Shown here one piece after another: positions 42,497-51,852 of a stretch of 64,000 nt of DNA. The DNA comes from Anaerolineae bacterium (GTDB lineage: Bacteria > Chloroflexota > Anaerolineae > Aggregatilineales > Ch27): assembly GCA_013178165.1 (NCBI GenBank), contig JABLXG010000015.1, forward strand, positions 1-64,000, in the 5' to 3' direction. The notes beneath the pieces were generated by a model. The model saw only the letters and a list, made by a program, of their open reading frames with translations. It was not told the DNA's origin and ran no database searches. Numbering within the stretch: the first letter of the stretch is position 1; every line of letters starts with the position of its first letter. The position numbers and the translations under genes were made by a program.

Positions 42497-44941
42497 TCAA
42501 CCCAGCATCACATCTACCGTATGCTCACCGTCAGCGAACACAGGGACGATATTGCCCGGCACAGGCACGCCATCAACGGTCATACGCCGCACACCTTTGC
42601 TGACTTGGTCAGGGTTATGGACGGTGATCCGGTACGTGGCGCCCCGGAAGCAGCGGGTCGCGGTGAAGCCCTCCCAGGCGGCGGGGATGCACGGATCGAT
42701 CCGCAGGCCGTCATACTCAGGCCGGATGCCCAGGATCCACTGGGTGATCGCCACGTAGTTCCAGGCGGCGGTGCCGGTCAACCAGGAGTTCTTGGCCTCG
42801 CCGTGCGTGGGTGCATCCCGCCCGGCGATCATCTGGGCGTAGACGTACGGCTCGCAGCGGTGCACCTCGCTGATCGCTTCCCGTGCGGAGGGGTTGATCC
42901 GGGCGTAGTAGTCGAAGGCCCGGTCGCCGCGCCCGACCATCGCCTCCGCGATCATGATCCAGGGATTGTTGTGGCAGAAGATACCCGCGTTCTCCTTGTA
43001 ACCGGGTGGGTAGGAACTGATCTCGCCCAGGTGGAGGTAGTAGCGGGTATAGGCGGGCTGCAGCAGGACGATGCCATGCGGCGTCGCCAGCCACTCCCGC
43101 ACGGAATCGAGCGCCTGGAAGGCGCGGCCATCGTCCAGGCCCATGCCACCCATCACACACATCCCCTGCGGCTCGATGTAGATCTTGCCTTCGTCGCATG
43201 CCTGCGATCCGACTGGCCGACCGAAATGATCATAGGCGCGGCGGAACCACGCCCCGTCCCAACCATGCACCCGGACGGCTTCGTCCATACGGGCAGCGGC
43301 TTCGCGGTAGCGGGCAGCAGAGGCGGTATCCCCGCGCCGTTCGGCCAGCGGGATCAGCTGCGCCGCCGCCAGGTTGAATAGCCCGGCGATGAAGACCGAT
43401 TCGGCGGTTTTGCCGTCCATGTTGGTCGTCGTCTGGAAGGATTCGCCCGGTTCGGCGGAGAAGGTGTTCAGGTTCAGACAGTCGTTCCAGTCAGCGCGGC
43501 CAATCAGCGGCAGGCCGTGCGGTCCCAGCCGCTCCAGGGTATAGGCCATGCTACGCTGGAGATGCTCGTACAGCGGGGCGGCCAGCGCCGGATCGTTGTC
43601 GAAAGGCACCATCTCATCCAGGATGCCCCAGTCGCCGGTTTCCTTGAGGTAAGCCGCTGTCGCCAGCACCAGCCAGAGCGGATCGTCATTAAAGTTAGCG
43701 CCAATGGCGTCATTGCCGCGCTTGGTCAGGGGCTGGTACTGGTGGTAGGCGCCGCCGTTCGGCAGCTGTGTGGCGGCGATGTCCAGGATGCGCTCGCGGG
43801 CGCGGGCGGGAACCATATGGACAAAGCCCAACAGATCCTGGCTGGAATCGCGGAAGCCCATCCCCCGCCCCACGCCGGATTCGTAAAACGAAGCCGAACG
43901 CGACATGTTGAACGTCACCATGCACTGGTAAGCGTTCCAGATGTTGACCAGGCGGTTGGTGTGCGTGTCCGGTGTGCTAACCTGCAGGGCGCCGAGCAGA
44001 TCATCCCAGTAAGCCCGCAGCCGGTCAAAGGCGGCGTCAACGACCGCCGGGGCCAGGTAGCGGGCGATCAGGGGCCTGACCGTCGCCTTGTTGAGGATTG
44101 ACGACTCCGGCGGGTCAAACTTGCGGTCGCGGGGATTCTCGTGGTAGCCCAGCAGGAAAGTGATCTGCTTGCTTTCGCCCGGCTGCAGGGTCAGCCGGAC
44201 ATGGTGGGAACCAATGGGCGCCCAGCCGTAGGCGATGCTATTCCCCGCTTCCCCGCGCTCCACGGCCAGCGGCGCGTCGAAGCCGCGGTACGGACCGAAG
44301 AAGGCTTCCCGCTGCGTGTCAAAGCCGGCCAGCAGCTCCGAACAGGCAAAGTAGGCAAAGTGATCGCGGCGTTCGCGGTACTCGGTTTTGTGGTAGATCA
44401 CGCCATCCTCGACCTCAACCTCGCCAGTGTTGAAGTTGCGCTGGAAGTTGGTGGCGTCATCCTGAGCGTCCCACAGGGCGAATTCCACCAATGAGAACAG
44501 CGAAAGCGCGGCAGCAGTCTGGCGGTGGTTGGTCAGCGTGAGTTGCCAGATCTCCAGCGTCTCACCCAGGGGGACAAAGTAGCGAACGGCGGCTTCAATG
44601 CCGCCGAAGGTGGATTCGATAACGGTATAGCCCAACCCGTGACGGCAGGTATAAGCTTCCAGCGGGCGGCGTACCGGCTGCCAGGTGGGCGACCAGTACA
44701 CGCCGCTGGCGTCGTCACGCAGGTAAATGTAGCGCCCGCCACAATCCAGGGGGACGTTGTTGTAACGGTAACGGGTCAGGCGGCGCAGACGGGCGTCGCG
44801 GTAAAAGGAATAGCCGCCAGCGGTATTGCTGATCAGACCAAAATAGGTCTGGCAGCCGAGGTAGTTGATCCAGGGCAGGGGTGTATCCGGGCGCGTGATC
44901 ACGTATTCGCGCCGGGCGTCGTCAAATGCGCCGTATCGCAT
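42497..44941 (-). CDS. GH94 glycoside phosphorylase (cellobiose/chitobiose phosphorylase family)
   Basis: 814 aa from ATG 44941 (AAAGGA upstream). The N-terminal beta-sandwich (~1-270) includes [23 protein letters not shown]. The (alpha/alpha)6 catalytic domain has [13 protein letters not shown] near 375, GADWND-like RADWNDCLN with catalytic acid at Asp484 or Asp487, and the phosphate-binding [12 protein letters not shown] region near 645. The family splits beta-linked disaccharides with phosphate to sugar-1-phosphate plus sugar; cellobiose is the commonest substrate. The LacI-family gene immediately upstream on the same strand, with a palindromic operator, probably controls it. Confidence 0.9.
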   Translation of the reverse strand: MRYGAFDDARREYVITRPDTPLPWINYLGCQTYFGLISNTAGGYSFYRDARLRRLTRYRYNNVPLDCGGRYIYLRDDASGVYWSPTWQPVRRPLEAYTCRHGLGYTVIESTFGGIEAAVRYFVPLGETLEIWQLTLTNHRQTAAALSLFSLVEFALWDAQDDATNFQRNFNTGEVEVEDGVIYHKTEYRERRDHFAYFACSELLAGFDTQREAFFGPYRGFDAPLAVERGEAGNSIAYGWAPIGSHHVRLTLQPGESKQITFLLGYHENPRDRKFDPPESSILNKATVRPLIARYLAPAVVDAAFDRLRAYWDDLLGALQVSTPDTHTNRLVNIWNAYQCMVTFNMSRSASFYESGVGRGMGFRDSSQDLLGFVHMVPARARERILDIAATQLPNGGAYHQYQPLTKRGNDAIGANFNDDPLWLVLATAAYLKETGDWGILDEMVPFDNDPALAAPLYEHLQRSMAYTLERLGPHGLPLIGRADWNDCLNLNTFSAEPGESFQTTTNMDGKTAESVFIAGLFNLAAAQLIPLAERRGDTASAARYREAAARMDEAVRVHGWDGAWFRRAYDHFGRPVGSQACDEGKIYIEPQGMCVMGGMGLDDGRAFQALDSVREWLATPHGIVLLQPAYTRYYLHLGEISSYPPGYKENAGIFCHNNPWIMIAEAMVGRGDRAFDYYARINPSAREAISEVHRCEPYVYAQMIAGRDAPTHGEAKNSWLTGTAAWNYVAITQWILGIRPEYDGLRIDPCIPAAWEGFTATRCFRGATYRITVHNPDQVSKGVRRMTVDGVPVPGNIVPVFADGEHTVDVMLG

Positions 44942-44975
44942 CCGCCGCCATCCTTTCCGCACTCACGTCCGGCAC

Positions 44976-45992
44976 CTAGAAGGTATTGGCCCCGCTGGAA
45001 GCGCGAATGACCAGCTGAGTGGGTAGCAGAATGTGGCGCGGCCCGCGGGCTTTTCCATCAAGCAGGTCCAGTAACAGGTGAGCGGCCTGGTAGCCTTTCT
45101 GGTGGATCGGCTGGCGGATCGTGGTCAGCGGCGGGTTGGCTTCCAGGGCGCGGGGCAGGTCATCAAAACCGACCAGCGCGACATCCTCCGGCACGCGTAC
45201 CCCGGCCTCGTGCAGGGCCTGCAGCGCGCCGTAAGCCGTGGTATCGCTGGCGGCAAAAACGGCGTCCACCCCCCGCTTGAGCAGCGCCTTCATCCCCAGG
45301 TAGCCGGAGCGGGAGGTGAAATGCCCTTCCACCACCAGATCGGGATCGTAGGGCAACCGCGCCCGCCGCAGGGCCAGCCGGTAACCCTCGACCCGCTCCA
45401 GGCCATCGGAGTTGTTGAGCGAGCCGGTGATATGCCCGATCCGCCGCCGCCCGACGTCGATCAGGTGGTTGACGGCATCCTGCGCCGCGGCGATGTTGTC
45501 GATGCTGACATAGTTGATCTGATCTTCCAGGGCAGCCGGGCGTTCGACCATCACGAACGGGATGTGGTGCTCCACCAGCCGGCGGGTGATGCCCATCTGG
45601 CGGGTGGCAGAAGCGATCAGCAGGCCGTCCATCAGGCGGTTCTGCAGCACGCGCTCATAGAGGCGATCTTCGTCCTCGCTGGAACTGCCCACCCACAGCA
45701 GGGTGGCGTAATCGCGTTCCTGCGCGGCCTCAGTAATGCCCTGGAGCAGCGTAGGGAAGTAGTAAGGGTCCTCAAAAACGGTGATCAGTTCGCGGGGAAT
45801 GACGACACCGATCACATAGGTACGGCGCGTGACCAGCATACGGGCGGCCGGGTTTGGGGCGTAACCCACTTCCTGGATCACGGCCATGACCTTAGCCCGT
45901 GTCCGGGCGCTAACGTATGGCTCGTTGTTGATCACCCGCGAGACGGTCGAGCGGGATACCCCGGCGCGTCTGGCGATGTCTTCCAGGTTCAT
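44976..45992 (-). CDS. LacI-family transcriptional repressor
   Basis: 338 aa from ATG 45992. The N-terminal helix-turn-helix MNLEDIARRAGVSRSTVSRV and hinge NPAARMLVTRR are textbook. The periplasmic-binding-protein-like effector domain contains DGLLIASA and AVFAASDTTAYGAL. The perfect palindrome TGGGAGCGCTCCCA lies 123-136 bp upstream of the start, a typical LacI-family operator. The gene is followed after 34 bp by GH94 phosphorylase on the same strand, so the repressor probably controls itself and the phosphorylase, with the disaccharide or its product as inducer. Confidence 0.92.
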   Translation of the reverse strand: MNLEDIARRAGVSRSTVSRVINNEPYVSARTRAKVMAVIQEVGYAPNPAARMLVTRRTYVIGVVIPRELITVFEDPYYFPTLLQGITEAAQERDYATLLWVGSSSEDEDRLYERVLQNRLMDGLLIASATRQMGITRRLVEHHIPFVMVERPAALEDQINYVSIDNIAAAQDAVNHLIDVGRRRIGHITGSLNNSDGLERVEGYRLALRRARLPYDPDLVVEGHFTSRSGYLGMKALLKRGVDAVFAASDTTAYGALQALHEAGVRVPEDVALVGFDDLPRALEANPPLTTIRQPIHQKGYQAAHLLLDLLDGKARGPRHILLPTQLVIRASSGANTF

Positions 45993-46114
45993 CCTGTCGG
46001 CCTCTGCCTGCCACCCGCGGAACGCGACTGCTGCCCCAGACTGACCCGCCGGATACGCCATACCAGGCGACGCCCGGGGACAATAGCACAAGCGGCAGCG
46101 CTACCCGACCTGAT

Positions 46115-46128
46115 TGGGAGCGCTCCCA
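46115..46128. promoter_or_regulatory. LacI-type operator, perfect 14-bp palindrome
   Basis: TGGGAGCGCTCCCA reads the same on both strands and has the central CG of LacI/PurR-family sites. It sits in the 387-bp region between the repressor gene (minus) and the radical SAM gene (plus), closer to the repressor. No second copy was noticed elsewhere in the window. Confidence 0.8.
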
Positions 46129-46379
46129 GAACTACCTGTAGTGTAGGAGCAAACGGCAGTCACTGTCAAGGGGAAGGCCGGGCGCGGATCGCCGGCACTC
46201 CCGGCCCGCCTCGCACGCCGCTGACCGCCGGCCCATTCCCTGCTTCCTGCGCGGCTGGCGGGCGCGCCAAAGCGGCGCAGCTTCGCCCTGTAGATTGACG
46301 CGCCCTGCGCTTGTTGCTACGCTTGAGTCAGAACAGGCTTCCTGCCTGTCTGCAGGACATCGAGTAGAAGGCGATCATC

Positions 46380-47438
46380 ATGGCCACCCTGCTGGATTAC
46401 CTGGACACATTGACCATCCCCGCCGAACTGGTGGAGGTGGTGGACGAAGGCGAAAAGACGCTCCGTTGCACGGCCTGCGCACACCGCTGCCTGCTCAAAC
46501 CCGGACGGCGCGGCATCTGCCAGGTGCGCTACCATGACGGCCAGGTGCTGCGTGTACCACATGGGTATGTCAGCGCGTTGCAGGTTGACCCGACGGAAAA
46601 GAAGCCGTTTTACCATGTGCTGCCCGGCAGCACCGCCCTGAGCTTCGGGATGCTCGGCTGCGACCTGCACTGCGCCTATTGCCAGAACTGGGACATCTCA
46701 CAGTTCGGGCGGGACGATCTGGCCGGGCGCGAGCCGCTGATCATCTCCGCCGAGGAGCTGATCCGCCTGGGCCGCGAGCGCCGGGCCAGGGTGGTCGCCA
46801 GCACCTACAATGAGCCGCTGATCACGACCGAATGGGCGGTCAGCGTCTTCAAGCTGGCCAGAGCTGCTGGGATGAAAACCGTCTATGTCTCCAACGGCAA
46901 TGCCACGCCAGAGGCGCTCGATTACCTGGCTCCCCACCTCGACGCCTACAAGATCGATCTCAAGTCCATGCGGGATAAGCCCTACCGTCAACTGGGCACG
47001 GTCCTGCAGCACGTGCTGGATACCATCGTGGCGGTGCATCAGCGCGGGCTGTGGCTGGAGGTAGTGACCCTGATTGTGCCCGGCTTCAATGACAGCACCG
47101 AGGAACTGTGGGATGCCGCCCGCTTCCTGGCCGGGGTTTCGCCGGATATCCCCTGGCATGTCACCGCCTTTCATCCCGACTACCATATGCTCGAACCCCC
47201 GCGCACGAGCATCGAGACGCTGCAGCGCGCCGCCGAGATCGGCACGGAGGCAGGATTGCACTATGTGTATGCCGGCAACCTGCCCGGCGTCGTTGGCGAA
47301 TGGGAGGATACGCGCTGTCCGACCTGCAGCACGCCGCTGATCCGCCGCTATGGCTTCCGCGTGCTGTCCAATCGGTTGGCCGCCACGGGCGGCCGGTGCC
47401 CGGAATGCGGGACGGCTATCCCCGGCATCTGGGCCTGA
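46380..47438 (+). CDS. amrS: AmmeMemoRadiSam-type radical SAM enzyme
   Basis: 352 aa. The radical SAM cluster motif C94-x3-C98-x2-C101 lies in GMLGCDLHCAYCQNWDIS. An N-terminal cysteine set (RCTACAHRCLLKPGRRGIC, residues ~29-47) is the usual AmrS/PflA-like feature. A C-terminal zinc-ribbon-like pair (CPTCS...CPECG) follows. In the AmmeMemoRadiSam group this enzyme is found with Memo and AMMECR1 homologues; neither is in the window. The product modified is unknown. It starts 251 bp after the operator region of the LacI gene. Confidence 0.88.
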   Translation: MATLLDYLDTLTIPAELVEVVDEGEKTLRCTACAHRCLLKPGRRGICQVRYHDGQVLRVPHGYVSALQVDPTEKKPFYHVLPGSTALSFGMLGCDLHCAYCQNWDISQFGRDDLAGREPLIISAEELIRLGRERRARVVASTYNEPLITTEWAVSVFKLARAAGMKTVYVSNGNATPEALDYLAPHLDAYKIDLKSMRDKPYRQLGTVLQHVLDTIVAVHQRGLWLEVVTLIVPGFNDSTEELWDAARFLAGVSPDIPWHVTAFHPDYHMLEPPRTSIETLQRAAEIGTEAGLHYVYAGNLPGVVGEWEDTRCPTCSTPLIRRYGFRVLSNRLAATGGRCPECGTAIPGIWA

Positions 47439-47525
47439 CCGGCGGCAGTTGCCCGGCGGATGGTATGGTGAAGTCGCGTCAGGTTGGATGTACTGGAAGA
47501 TCAGCCGGGGGAAGGAGAAGCAACG

Positions 47526-47846
47526 ATGGGACAGTTCATCAGGCCCAGATACAACGTGGTGCTCACGTACGACGTGATGCCTGAGCAGGAAGAGGAATAC
47601 TATCGCTTTGCGCTGGGCGAATTTGTGCCGGGTTTGCAGGAGCTAGGCCTGTACTTGGCCCGCGCCTGGCACACAGCCTACGGCGACTACCCCCTGCGCC
47701 AGTCTGAATTCGTGGCTGAGGATCTGGCCACCATCCGCAAAGCACTTTCCAGCGATGTCTTCCGCCGGCTGGAGGAACGCCTGCAGGAGTACGTGGTCAA
47801 CTACGACCGCAAGATCGTGCCCTTCAACGAAAGCTTCCAGCTATAG
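47526..47846 (+). CDS. Small hypothetical protein
   Basis: 106 aa from ATG 47526, preceded by GGGGGAAGGAGAAGC. The sequence YNVVLTYDVMPEQEEEYYRFALGEFVPGLQELGL suggests a compact alpha+beta fold like dimeric ferredoxin-like (ABM/NIPSNAP) proteins; this is a guess from pattern. No signal peptide or cysteines. Strong ribosome site and a perfect terminator mark it as a real gene. It may be co-transcribed with amrS, 87 bp upstream. Confidence 0.7.
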   Translation: MGQFIRPRYNVVLTYDVMPEQEEEYYRFALGEFVPGLQELGLYLARAWHTAYGDYPLRQSEFVAEDLATIRKALSSDVFRRLEERLQEYVVNYDRKIVPFNESFQL

Positions 47847-47891
47847 CAGGGCTGGGCGCAACATAACCCGCCCCTGCCCGCTGCCCACTAG

Positions 47892-47922
47892 CCCTGTGAA
47901 GCGGTTCTTCACAGGGTTTTTT
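47892..47922 (+). terminator. Strong intrinsic terminator
   Basis: CCCTGTGAAG (47892-47901) and CTTCACAGGG (47907-47916) form a perfect 10-bp stem with a 5-nt loop, followed by TTTTTT (47917-47922). It ends the amrS-small protein transcript. Confidence 0.95.
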
Positions 47923-47942
47923 GCCGGGGCGGGAGGCCGTTC

Positions 47943-48770
47943 TCATAGCTCCAGCCGGGAGACAATGTCATCCAGCCCATAGGTTTCTGGCCGCCGATCC
48001 TGAAAGACCGGGATGCGCCCGCGTACCTCGTCCACCCGTTCCAGGGCGATCTCGGCGGTATAAAGGCCCGGCATCCCGCCAGCCTCGAGCACCGTTTCCC
48101 CCCACGGGTCGATGATCATCGAGTGCCCGCCAAAACGGGTCGGGCCTTCGGCGGTCTGGGCCTCGCCAACACTGTTGCAGGCAGCGACAAAGTACTGGTT
48201 CTCAATAGCACGGGCGCGGATCAGCGCTCCCCAGTGATCGAGGCGTTGTTGTGGCCAAGCCGCTGGCAGCAGCACCAGCCGGGCGCCTTCGATCCCGTAG
48301 CGCCGGAACATCTCCGGGAAGCGCAGGTCGTAGCAGATGGCCAGCCCGGTCTTGCCCCAGGGCAGGTCCAGGTTCAGGGGGGCCAGCCCGCCGGCAAAGG
48401 CGCGATCTTCCCCCATTGGCCCGAAAAGGTGGATTTTACGGTAAACCCCCAGAATCTGCCCACCGGGGCCGAAGAACGCCGCCGAGTTGTTGATGCCTGC
48501 TCCCCGCTTTTCAGGCGCCGATCCGACCACGCAAATCTTGTTAGCGCGGGCCGCAGCCGCCATCTCGCTAAAAACGCCGGCATTGGTAGGGGCGGCAAAA
48601 GCGCTCAGGTTGTCATAACGGTAGCCGCACGACCACAGTTCCGGGAGAATCACCACCTGGGAACCGCGCCGGGCCGCTTCCGCCACCATTGCCCGCATCA
48701 TCTCCACATTGCGGTGTTCGTTGCCGGTGACCACGGTCATCTGGGCCAGGCTGATATTCAGTTTGGGCAT
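47943..48770 (-). CDS. Carbon-nitrogen hydrolase (nitrilase superfamily, omega-amidase-like)
   Basis: 275 aa. The catalytic triad is visible: Glu44 (ILPELWSCGY), Lys112 (GVYRKIHLFGPMGED), Cys146 (GLAICYDLRFPEMFR). The HLFGPMGED and CYDLRFPE phrases match the omega-amidase/NIT2 branch, which hydrolyses alpha-ketoglutaramate or similar omega-amides. Cytoplasmic. A short coding-like remnant and the 255-bp mobile repeat lie upstream, so its original promoter region may have been disturbed. Confidence 0.88.
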   Translation of the reverse strand: MPKLNISLAQMTVVTGNEHRNVEMMRAMVAEAARRGSQVVILPELWSCGYRYDNLSAFAAPTNAGVFSEMAAAARANKICVVGSAPEKRGAGINNSAAFFGPGGQILGVYRKIHLFGPMGEDRAFAGGLAPLNLDLPWGKTGLAICYDLRFPEMFRRYGIEGARLVLLPAAWPQQRLDHWGALIRARAIENQYFVAACNSVGEAQTAEGPTRFGGHSMIIDPWGETVLEAGGMPGLYTAEIALERVDEVRGRIPVFQDRRPETYGLDDIVSRLEL

Positions 48771-48830
48771 ACTGCTTCCTCTCCGCGAAATCCGTGCGCA
48801 TGTGGGAACACGCCGGGGGCTGGCGGGAGT

Positions 48831-48917
48831 CTACCGCGGAATCCGGCGGCGTGGTAATTCGTACAGTAAATCTTCTTCGCGGACAAAGTGATAATCAAAG
48901 GCGAAGGAGAGTATACC
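48831..48917 (-). pseudogene. Coding-like remnant abutting the mobile repeat
   Basis: On the minus strand 48917-48831 reads GILSFAFDYHFVREEDLLYE... and ends in a stop 60 bp upstream of the nitrilase gene. Its residue mix looks like real protein rather than noise. The frame begins exactly at the edge of the 255-bp element, as if the element had cut a gene. No family recognised. Confidence 0.35.
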
Positions 48918-49172
48918 TGTACTACCGGGCTTCTTGGCGAACAGTTGCCAGGTAGGCATTGACGGTCTCGATGGGGCGTTTGCACTCATAGAACTGCGTC
49001 CGCGACATCCCGCGCTGACGGCACGCTTCACTCCCATCGCCCGGCGCCTGGACCAGCTCCAGCACGCTCAACCGTCGGCGTGTTACTTGCGCTTCGGCAG
49101 TTATGCGCCTCTCTCCTTTTTGCCGCTGCTATTATCTATCCGATCTGTTCGGAGAGGAAACCTAGTCGCACA
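48918..49172 (-). mobile_element. Non-autonomous IS481-like element (MITE), copy 1
   Basis: 255 bp, 97-98% identical (six differences) to 53887-54141. Ends: TGTACTACCGGGCTTC on the left, and TGTGCGACTAGGTTTC read inward from the right. These are imperfect inverted repeats. Homology between copies stops exactly at these ends. The minus strand encodes ~60 codons: TRRRLSVLELVQ...CRQRGMSRTQFYECKR, a typical IS481 helix-turn-helix start. It is joined in frame to RPIETVNAYLATVRQEAR and a stop (48922-48924), a typical transposase C-terminus. The catalytic core is gone, so the unit must be moved in trans. No target-site duplication seen. Confidence 0.8.
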
Positions 49173-49224
49173 GGGTTTCCCCCCTCCGGAATGTCAGCAT
49201 ATCCTGGTGTTCGCGAGGAAGGAT

Positions 49225-50046
49225 TTAGCCGGGCGTTTCTACCACATCACCCACCCGAAGGATTCCACAGCTGCGATGCAGAGCGTTTTGTCCGAACATC
49301 GCCCCTCCGTTTTTCCCTCTACGGTATGTGGCCAGGGTCGCCAGCGGCTCCCCTACAACCGGGATTGTGCCGGAGGACTGGTCAACGGTGGTGATGACGC
49401 AACGAGCACAGGGCTTGACAATGTCAAAGCGAATGCCGGCAATGTGAATGTACTGCCACGTATCTTCGGCGTAGGGCAGGCAGCCGGCCAGGACCACGTT
49501 GGGGCGGAAGCGATCTATGGATACAGGCTCCTGGCCGCGTGCCAGGAGCCGCCTGTTCAGATCGTCCAGGCTGGCTTCCGAGATGAACAACAATGGATAC
49601 CCATCCGCAAAGCTCAATGTGCCGGGTTCAGGGGTATATTCGGTGCTCGTCAACCGTTCAAAATGGTCTGGCATTCGCACCAGACGAACGCGAGTCTTGA
49701 GCAAGCCAGAGAACCAGGCCCCTGCTGTATCCCCTTCATCGATCGCCAGACAGGTATCCCGCCAGACCACCACCTCGCTCAACTTGCCCTCGTGTTCCGC
49801 CAGCGGTACCGACAGCGGCGGCAAACCAGGAGCGGTGAGAACCAGGCTTTCATCGGATAGGGCAGTTTGTACCAGGGCAAGCTGTGAATATTCCCGCTGC
49901 GTCACGAACCTGTTTGTGTGATCGACCACCATCCACTGGCGATCGAACTTTGGCCCGCGCCTATCCAGTTCAACGCATTCGACGCGAATCCCGGCGCATG
50001 ACTTCACCGGGTAGATGTAGAGGGCAGAGATATGCGTACCGGTCAC
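49225..50046 (-). CDS. MOSC-domain protein (molybdenum cofactor sulfurase C-terminal-like)
   Basis: 273 aa. The N-terminal MOSC_N beta-barrel (ALYIYPVKSCAGIRVE, VTQREYSQLALV) is followed by the MOSC domain with IDRFRPNVVL and CARCVITTVDQSSG, which holds the conserved Cys near residue 213. Proteins of this type (YcbX-like) bind molybdenum cofactor and reduce N-hydroxylated compounds or transfer sulfur. The molybdopterin oxidoreductase at 12951 is a conceivable client but far away. The C-terminus looks complete. Confidence 0.88.
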   Translation of the reverse strand: MTGTHISALYIYPVKSCAGIRVECVELDRRGPKFDRQWMVVDHTNRFVTQREYSQLALVQTALSDESLVLTAPGLPPLSVPLAEHEGKLSEVVVWRDTCLAIDEGDTAGAWFSGLLKTRVRLVRMPDHFERLTSTEYTPEPGTLSFADGYPLLFISEASLDDLNRRLLARGQEPVSIDRFRPNVVLAGCLPYAEDTWQYIHIAGIRFDIVKPCARCVITTVDQSSGTIPVVGEPLATLATYRRGKNGGAMFGQNALHRSCGILRVGDVVETPG

Positions 50047-50137
50047 GGGCTTCCCTTACTTATGACTCTAGCCGGTTTGCGAAAGATACAACCGGCTTCC
50101 ATCAGGGCGCTCTACGGCGGGGTTAACGGAGAAAGCG

Positions 50138-50167
50138 GTGTGCCGCCCGTGCTTCCGGGCGGCACAC
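50138..50167 (-). terminator. Terminator of the peptide importer operon
   Basis: GTGTGCCGCCCG (50138-50149) and CGGGCGGCACAC (50156-50167) form a perfect 12-bp stem 18 bp beyond the binding-protein stop. On the minus strand CGCTTTCTCC follows, so the T-run is short. Confidence 0.75.
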
Positions 50168-50184
50168 AACGCGAATGCTGCGGG

Positions 50185-51777
50185 TTATTCGCTAACCCAT
50201 GTGTTGTTGCGGTCAGTGACCAGGTTCATCCACCAGTACATGCCGCCGAAGTCATGAACCCGACTGCTATACGCTGCGTAGCCTGTCTGGAAGCCGAGCG
50301 GAATCGCATAATAGCCGCCGAAGACGATCTGCTGCGCCTGGTAGATCAGCGGGTCGGTATCTTCCGGGTTCACCAGGGTGGCGGCTTCAGCCAGCAAGGC
50401 CTGTGCATCTTCCAGGATAATGCCGAAGCCCTCACCATAACCGCCAGGACCCCAGTAGCTGACCATGCCGCCGTAGCCGCCAAAGCCGCTGGAGGCCATG
50501 AGCTTCATCGGCCCTCTGGTGTAGTCGTCAATCCAGGTACCGAATTCTACGATCTCCAGGTCAGTGCCGATCCCGGCTGCATTCAACTGGGAGACCACCG
50601 CCTCCAGCACACGTGGCATCTCTGGCAGATTCCACCCCTCGATCGGGATGATCAGGTCTTCCCCATCCTTGTCATAGATGCCGTTGTTATTGCTGTCGGT
50701 GTATCCCAGCCCTTCCAGGATAGCTCTGGACTCTTCCGGATCGTAGTAGAAATACTTGTTGCACAGTTCCGGGTCGTAGCCCGGCCAGCCCGGCCCCGCC
50801 ATCCCGCAGCCATCAACTGCTGTCTGCGGGTACACAGCACGAATGATATTGTTGCCATCAATCGCCAGGGCGATGGCCTTCCGCAGGTCCTGATTCTGGA
50901 ACAGTTCGACGTTCAGATCGAAAACCAGAAACGCGGCGCTCCAGTAAATCTGTTGATCGTAGAGCGTGAACTCCGGATTATCGCGGAAACGAGGGATATC
51001 CAGATCGGACACCGTATGGATCAAGTCCACTTCGCCAGCTTCCAGGGCAAGCGCCTCCACGGAAGTATCTGGAATGATCTGGAAAATGACCTCGTCCAGG
51101 TAGGGCGTGATGTAGTAGTCCTCGTTACGCCGCAGGACCACGCGATCATCGGGTACGAACTCGACAAATTCAAAGGGGCCAGTACCGATGGGGTGATTGG
51201 AGAACTCCGCACCCAGCTGTTCCACCGCCTCACGCGGGTAGATTGCGGCTGAAGAAATGCCACGCCCTCCGGCAAAGAGCAGCCCGTCTGGTGCGCTCAG
51301 ATTCAGTTGCACAGTGTAATCGTCGATAGCTTCCACCGATTTATACACAGCGATGAAGTCGCTGGGGACGGCGGTACCCTCGGTGTTCACGAAACGCTCA
51401 ATCGAGTACACCACATCATCAGCGACCACTTCCCGGCTCTGGCCCTCCGGGAACACGACATTGCCATCGTGGAACATCACCCCATGACGCAGGTGGAAAG
51501 TGATCGTCGTGCCATCCTCGGAGACCTCCCAGGATTCGGCCAGGTCAGGGATCGTCTCGAACCCACCCCCTTCAGCCGCCGCCAAGCGCACCAGTGTGTT
51601 ATACACCTGCGAAGCTGCATAATACGACATGTCATCCTGGATGAAGGCCGGGTCTAGGGATGTGATCGATCCCACGGCAATGCGCAATGTACCGCCGGAT
51701 ACTGGCTCTTGGGCGGACACACTTAGCGCCATCGGTACCAGCAGCACAATGACCAACAACAAGGCGGTTTTTTTCAT
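50185..51777 (-). CDS. Dipeptide/oligopeptide-binding protein (SBP family 5)
   Basis: 530 aa. Signal peptide 1-~22 (KKTALLLVIVLLVPMALSVSAQ). The family-5 signature is present: TITFHLRHGVMFHDGN, DDVVYSIERFVN, and GTGPFEFVEFVPDDRVVL. It captures peptides, nickel or related solutes outside the membrane. It is the last gene of a dppB-dppC-binding protein operon, 75 bp after dppC. No ATPase genes (DppD/F) are in the window, so they are encoded elsewhere or shared. Confidence 0.9.
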   Translation of the reverse strand: MKKTALLLVIVLLVPMALSVSAQEPVSGGTLRIAVGSITSLDPAFIQDDMSYYAASQVYNTLVRLAAAEGGGFETIPDLAESWEVSEDGTTITFHLRHGVMFHDGNVVFPEGQSREVVADDVVYSIERFVNTEGTAVPSDFIAVYKSVEAIDDYTVQLNLSAPDGLLFAGGRGISSAAIYPREAVEQLGAEFSNHPIGTGPFEFVEFVPDDRVVLRRNEDYYITPYLDEVIFQIIPDTSVEALALEAGEVDLIHTVSDLDIPRFRDNPEFTLYDQQIYWSAAFLVFDLNVELFQNQDLRKAIALAIDGNNIIRAVYPQTAVDGCGMAGPGWPGYDPELCNKYFYYDPEESRAILEGLGYTDSNNNGIYDKDGEDLIIPIEGWNLPEMPRVLEAVVSQLNAAGIGTDLEIVEFGTWIDDYTRGPMKLMASSGFGGYGGMVSYWGPGGYGEGFGIILEDAQALLAEAATLVNPEDTDPLIYQAQQIVFGGYYAIPLGFQTGYAAYSSRVHDFGGMYWWMNLVTDRNNTWVSE

Positions 51778-51852
51778 GCTCTTGTCTCCCTGTTTCGAAA
51801 GCGGATCAGGAAATGGATGCCGGATCAGAGCATCAGCACATTGACACCTCCT

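Noticed and set aside
48905-49185. Target-site duplications around the MITE copies
   Set aside because: Bases flanking the two ends (TATACC/GGGTTT for copy 1, GGTTC/CCTGA for copy 2) do not match, so no duplication can be claimed.
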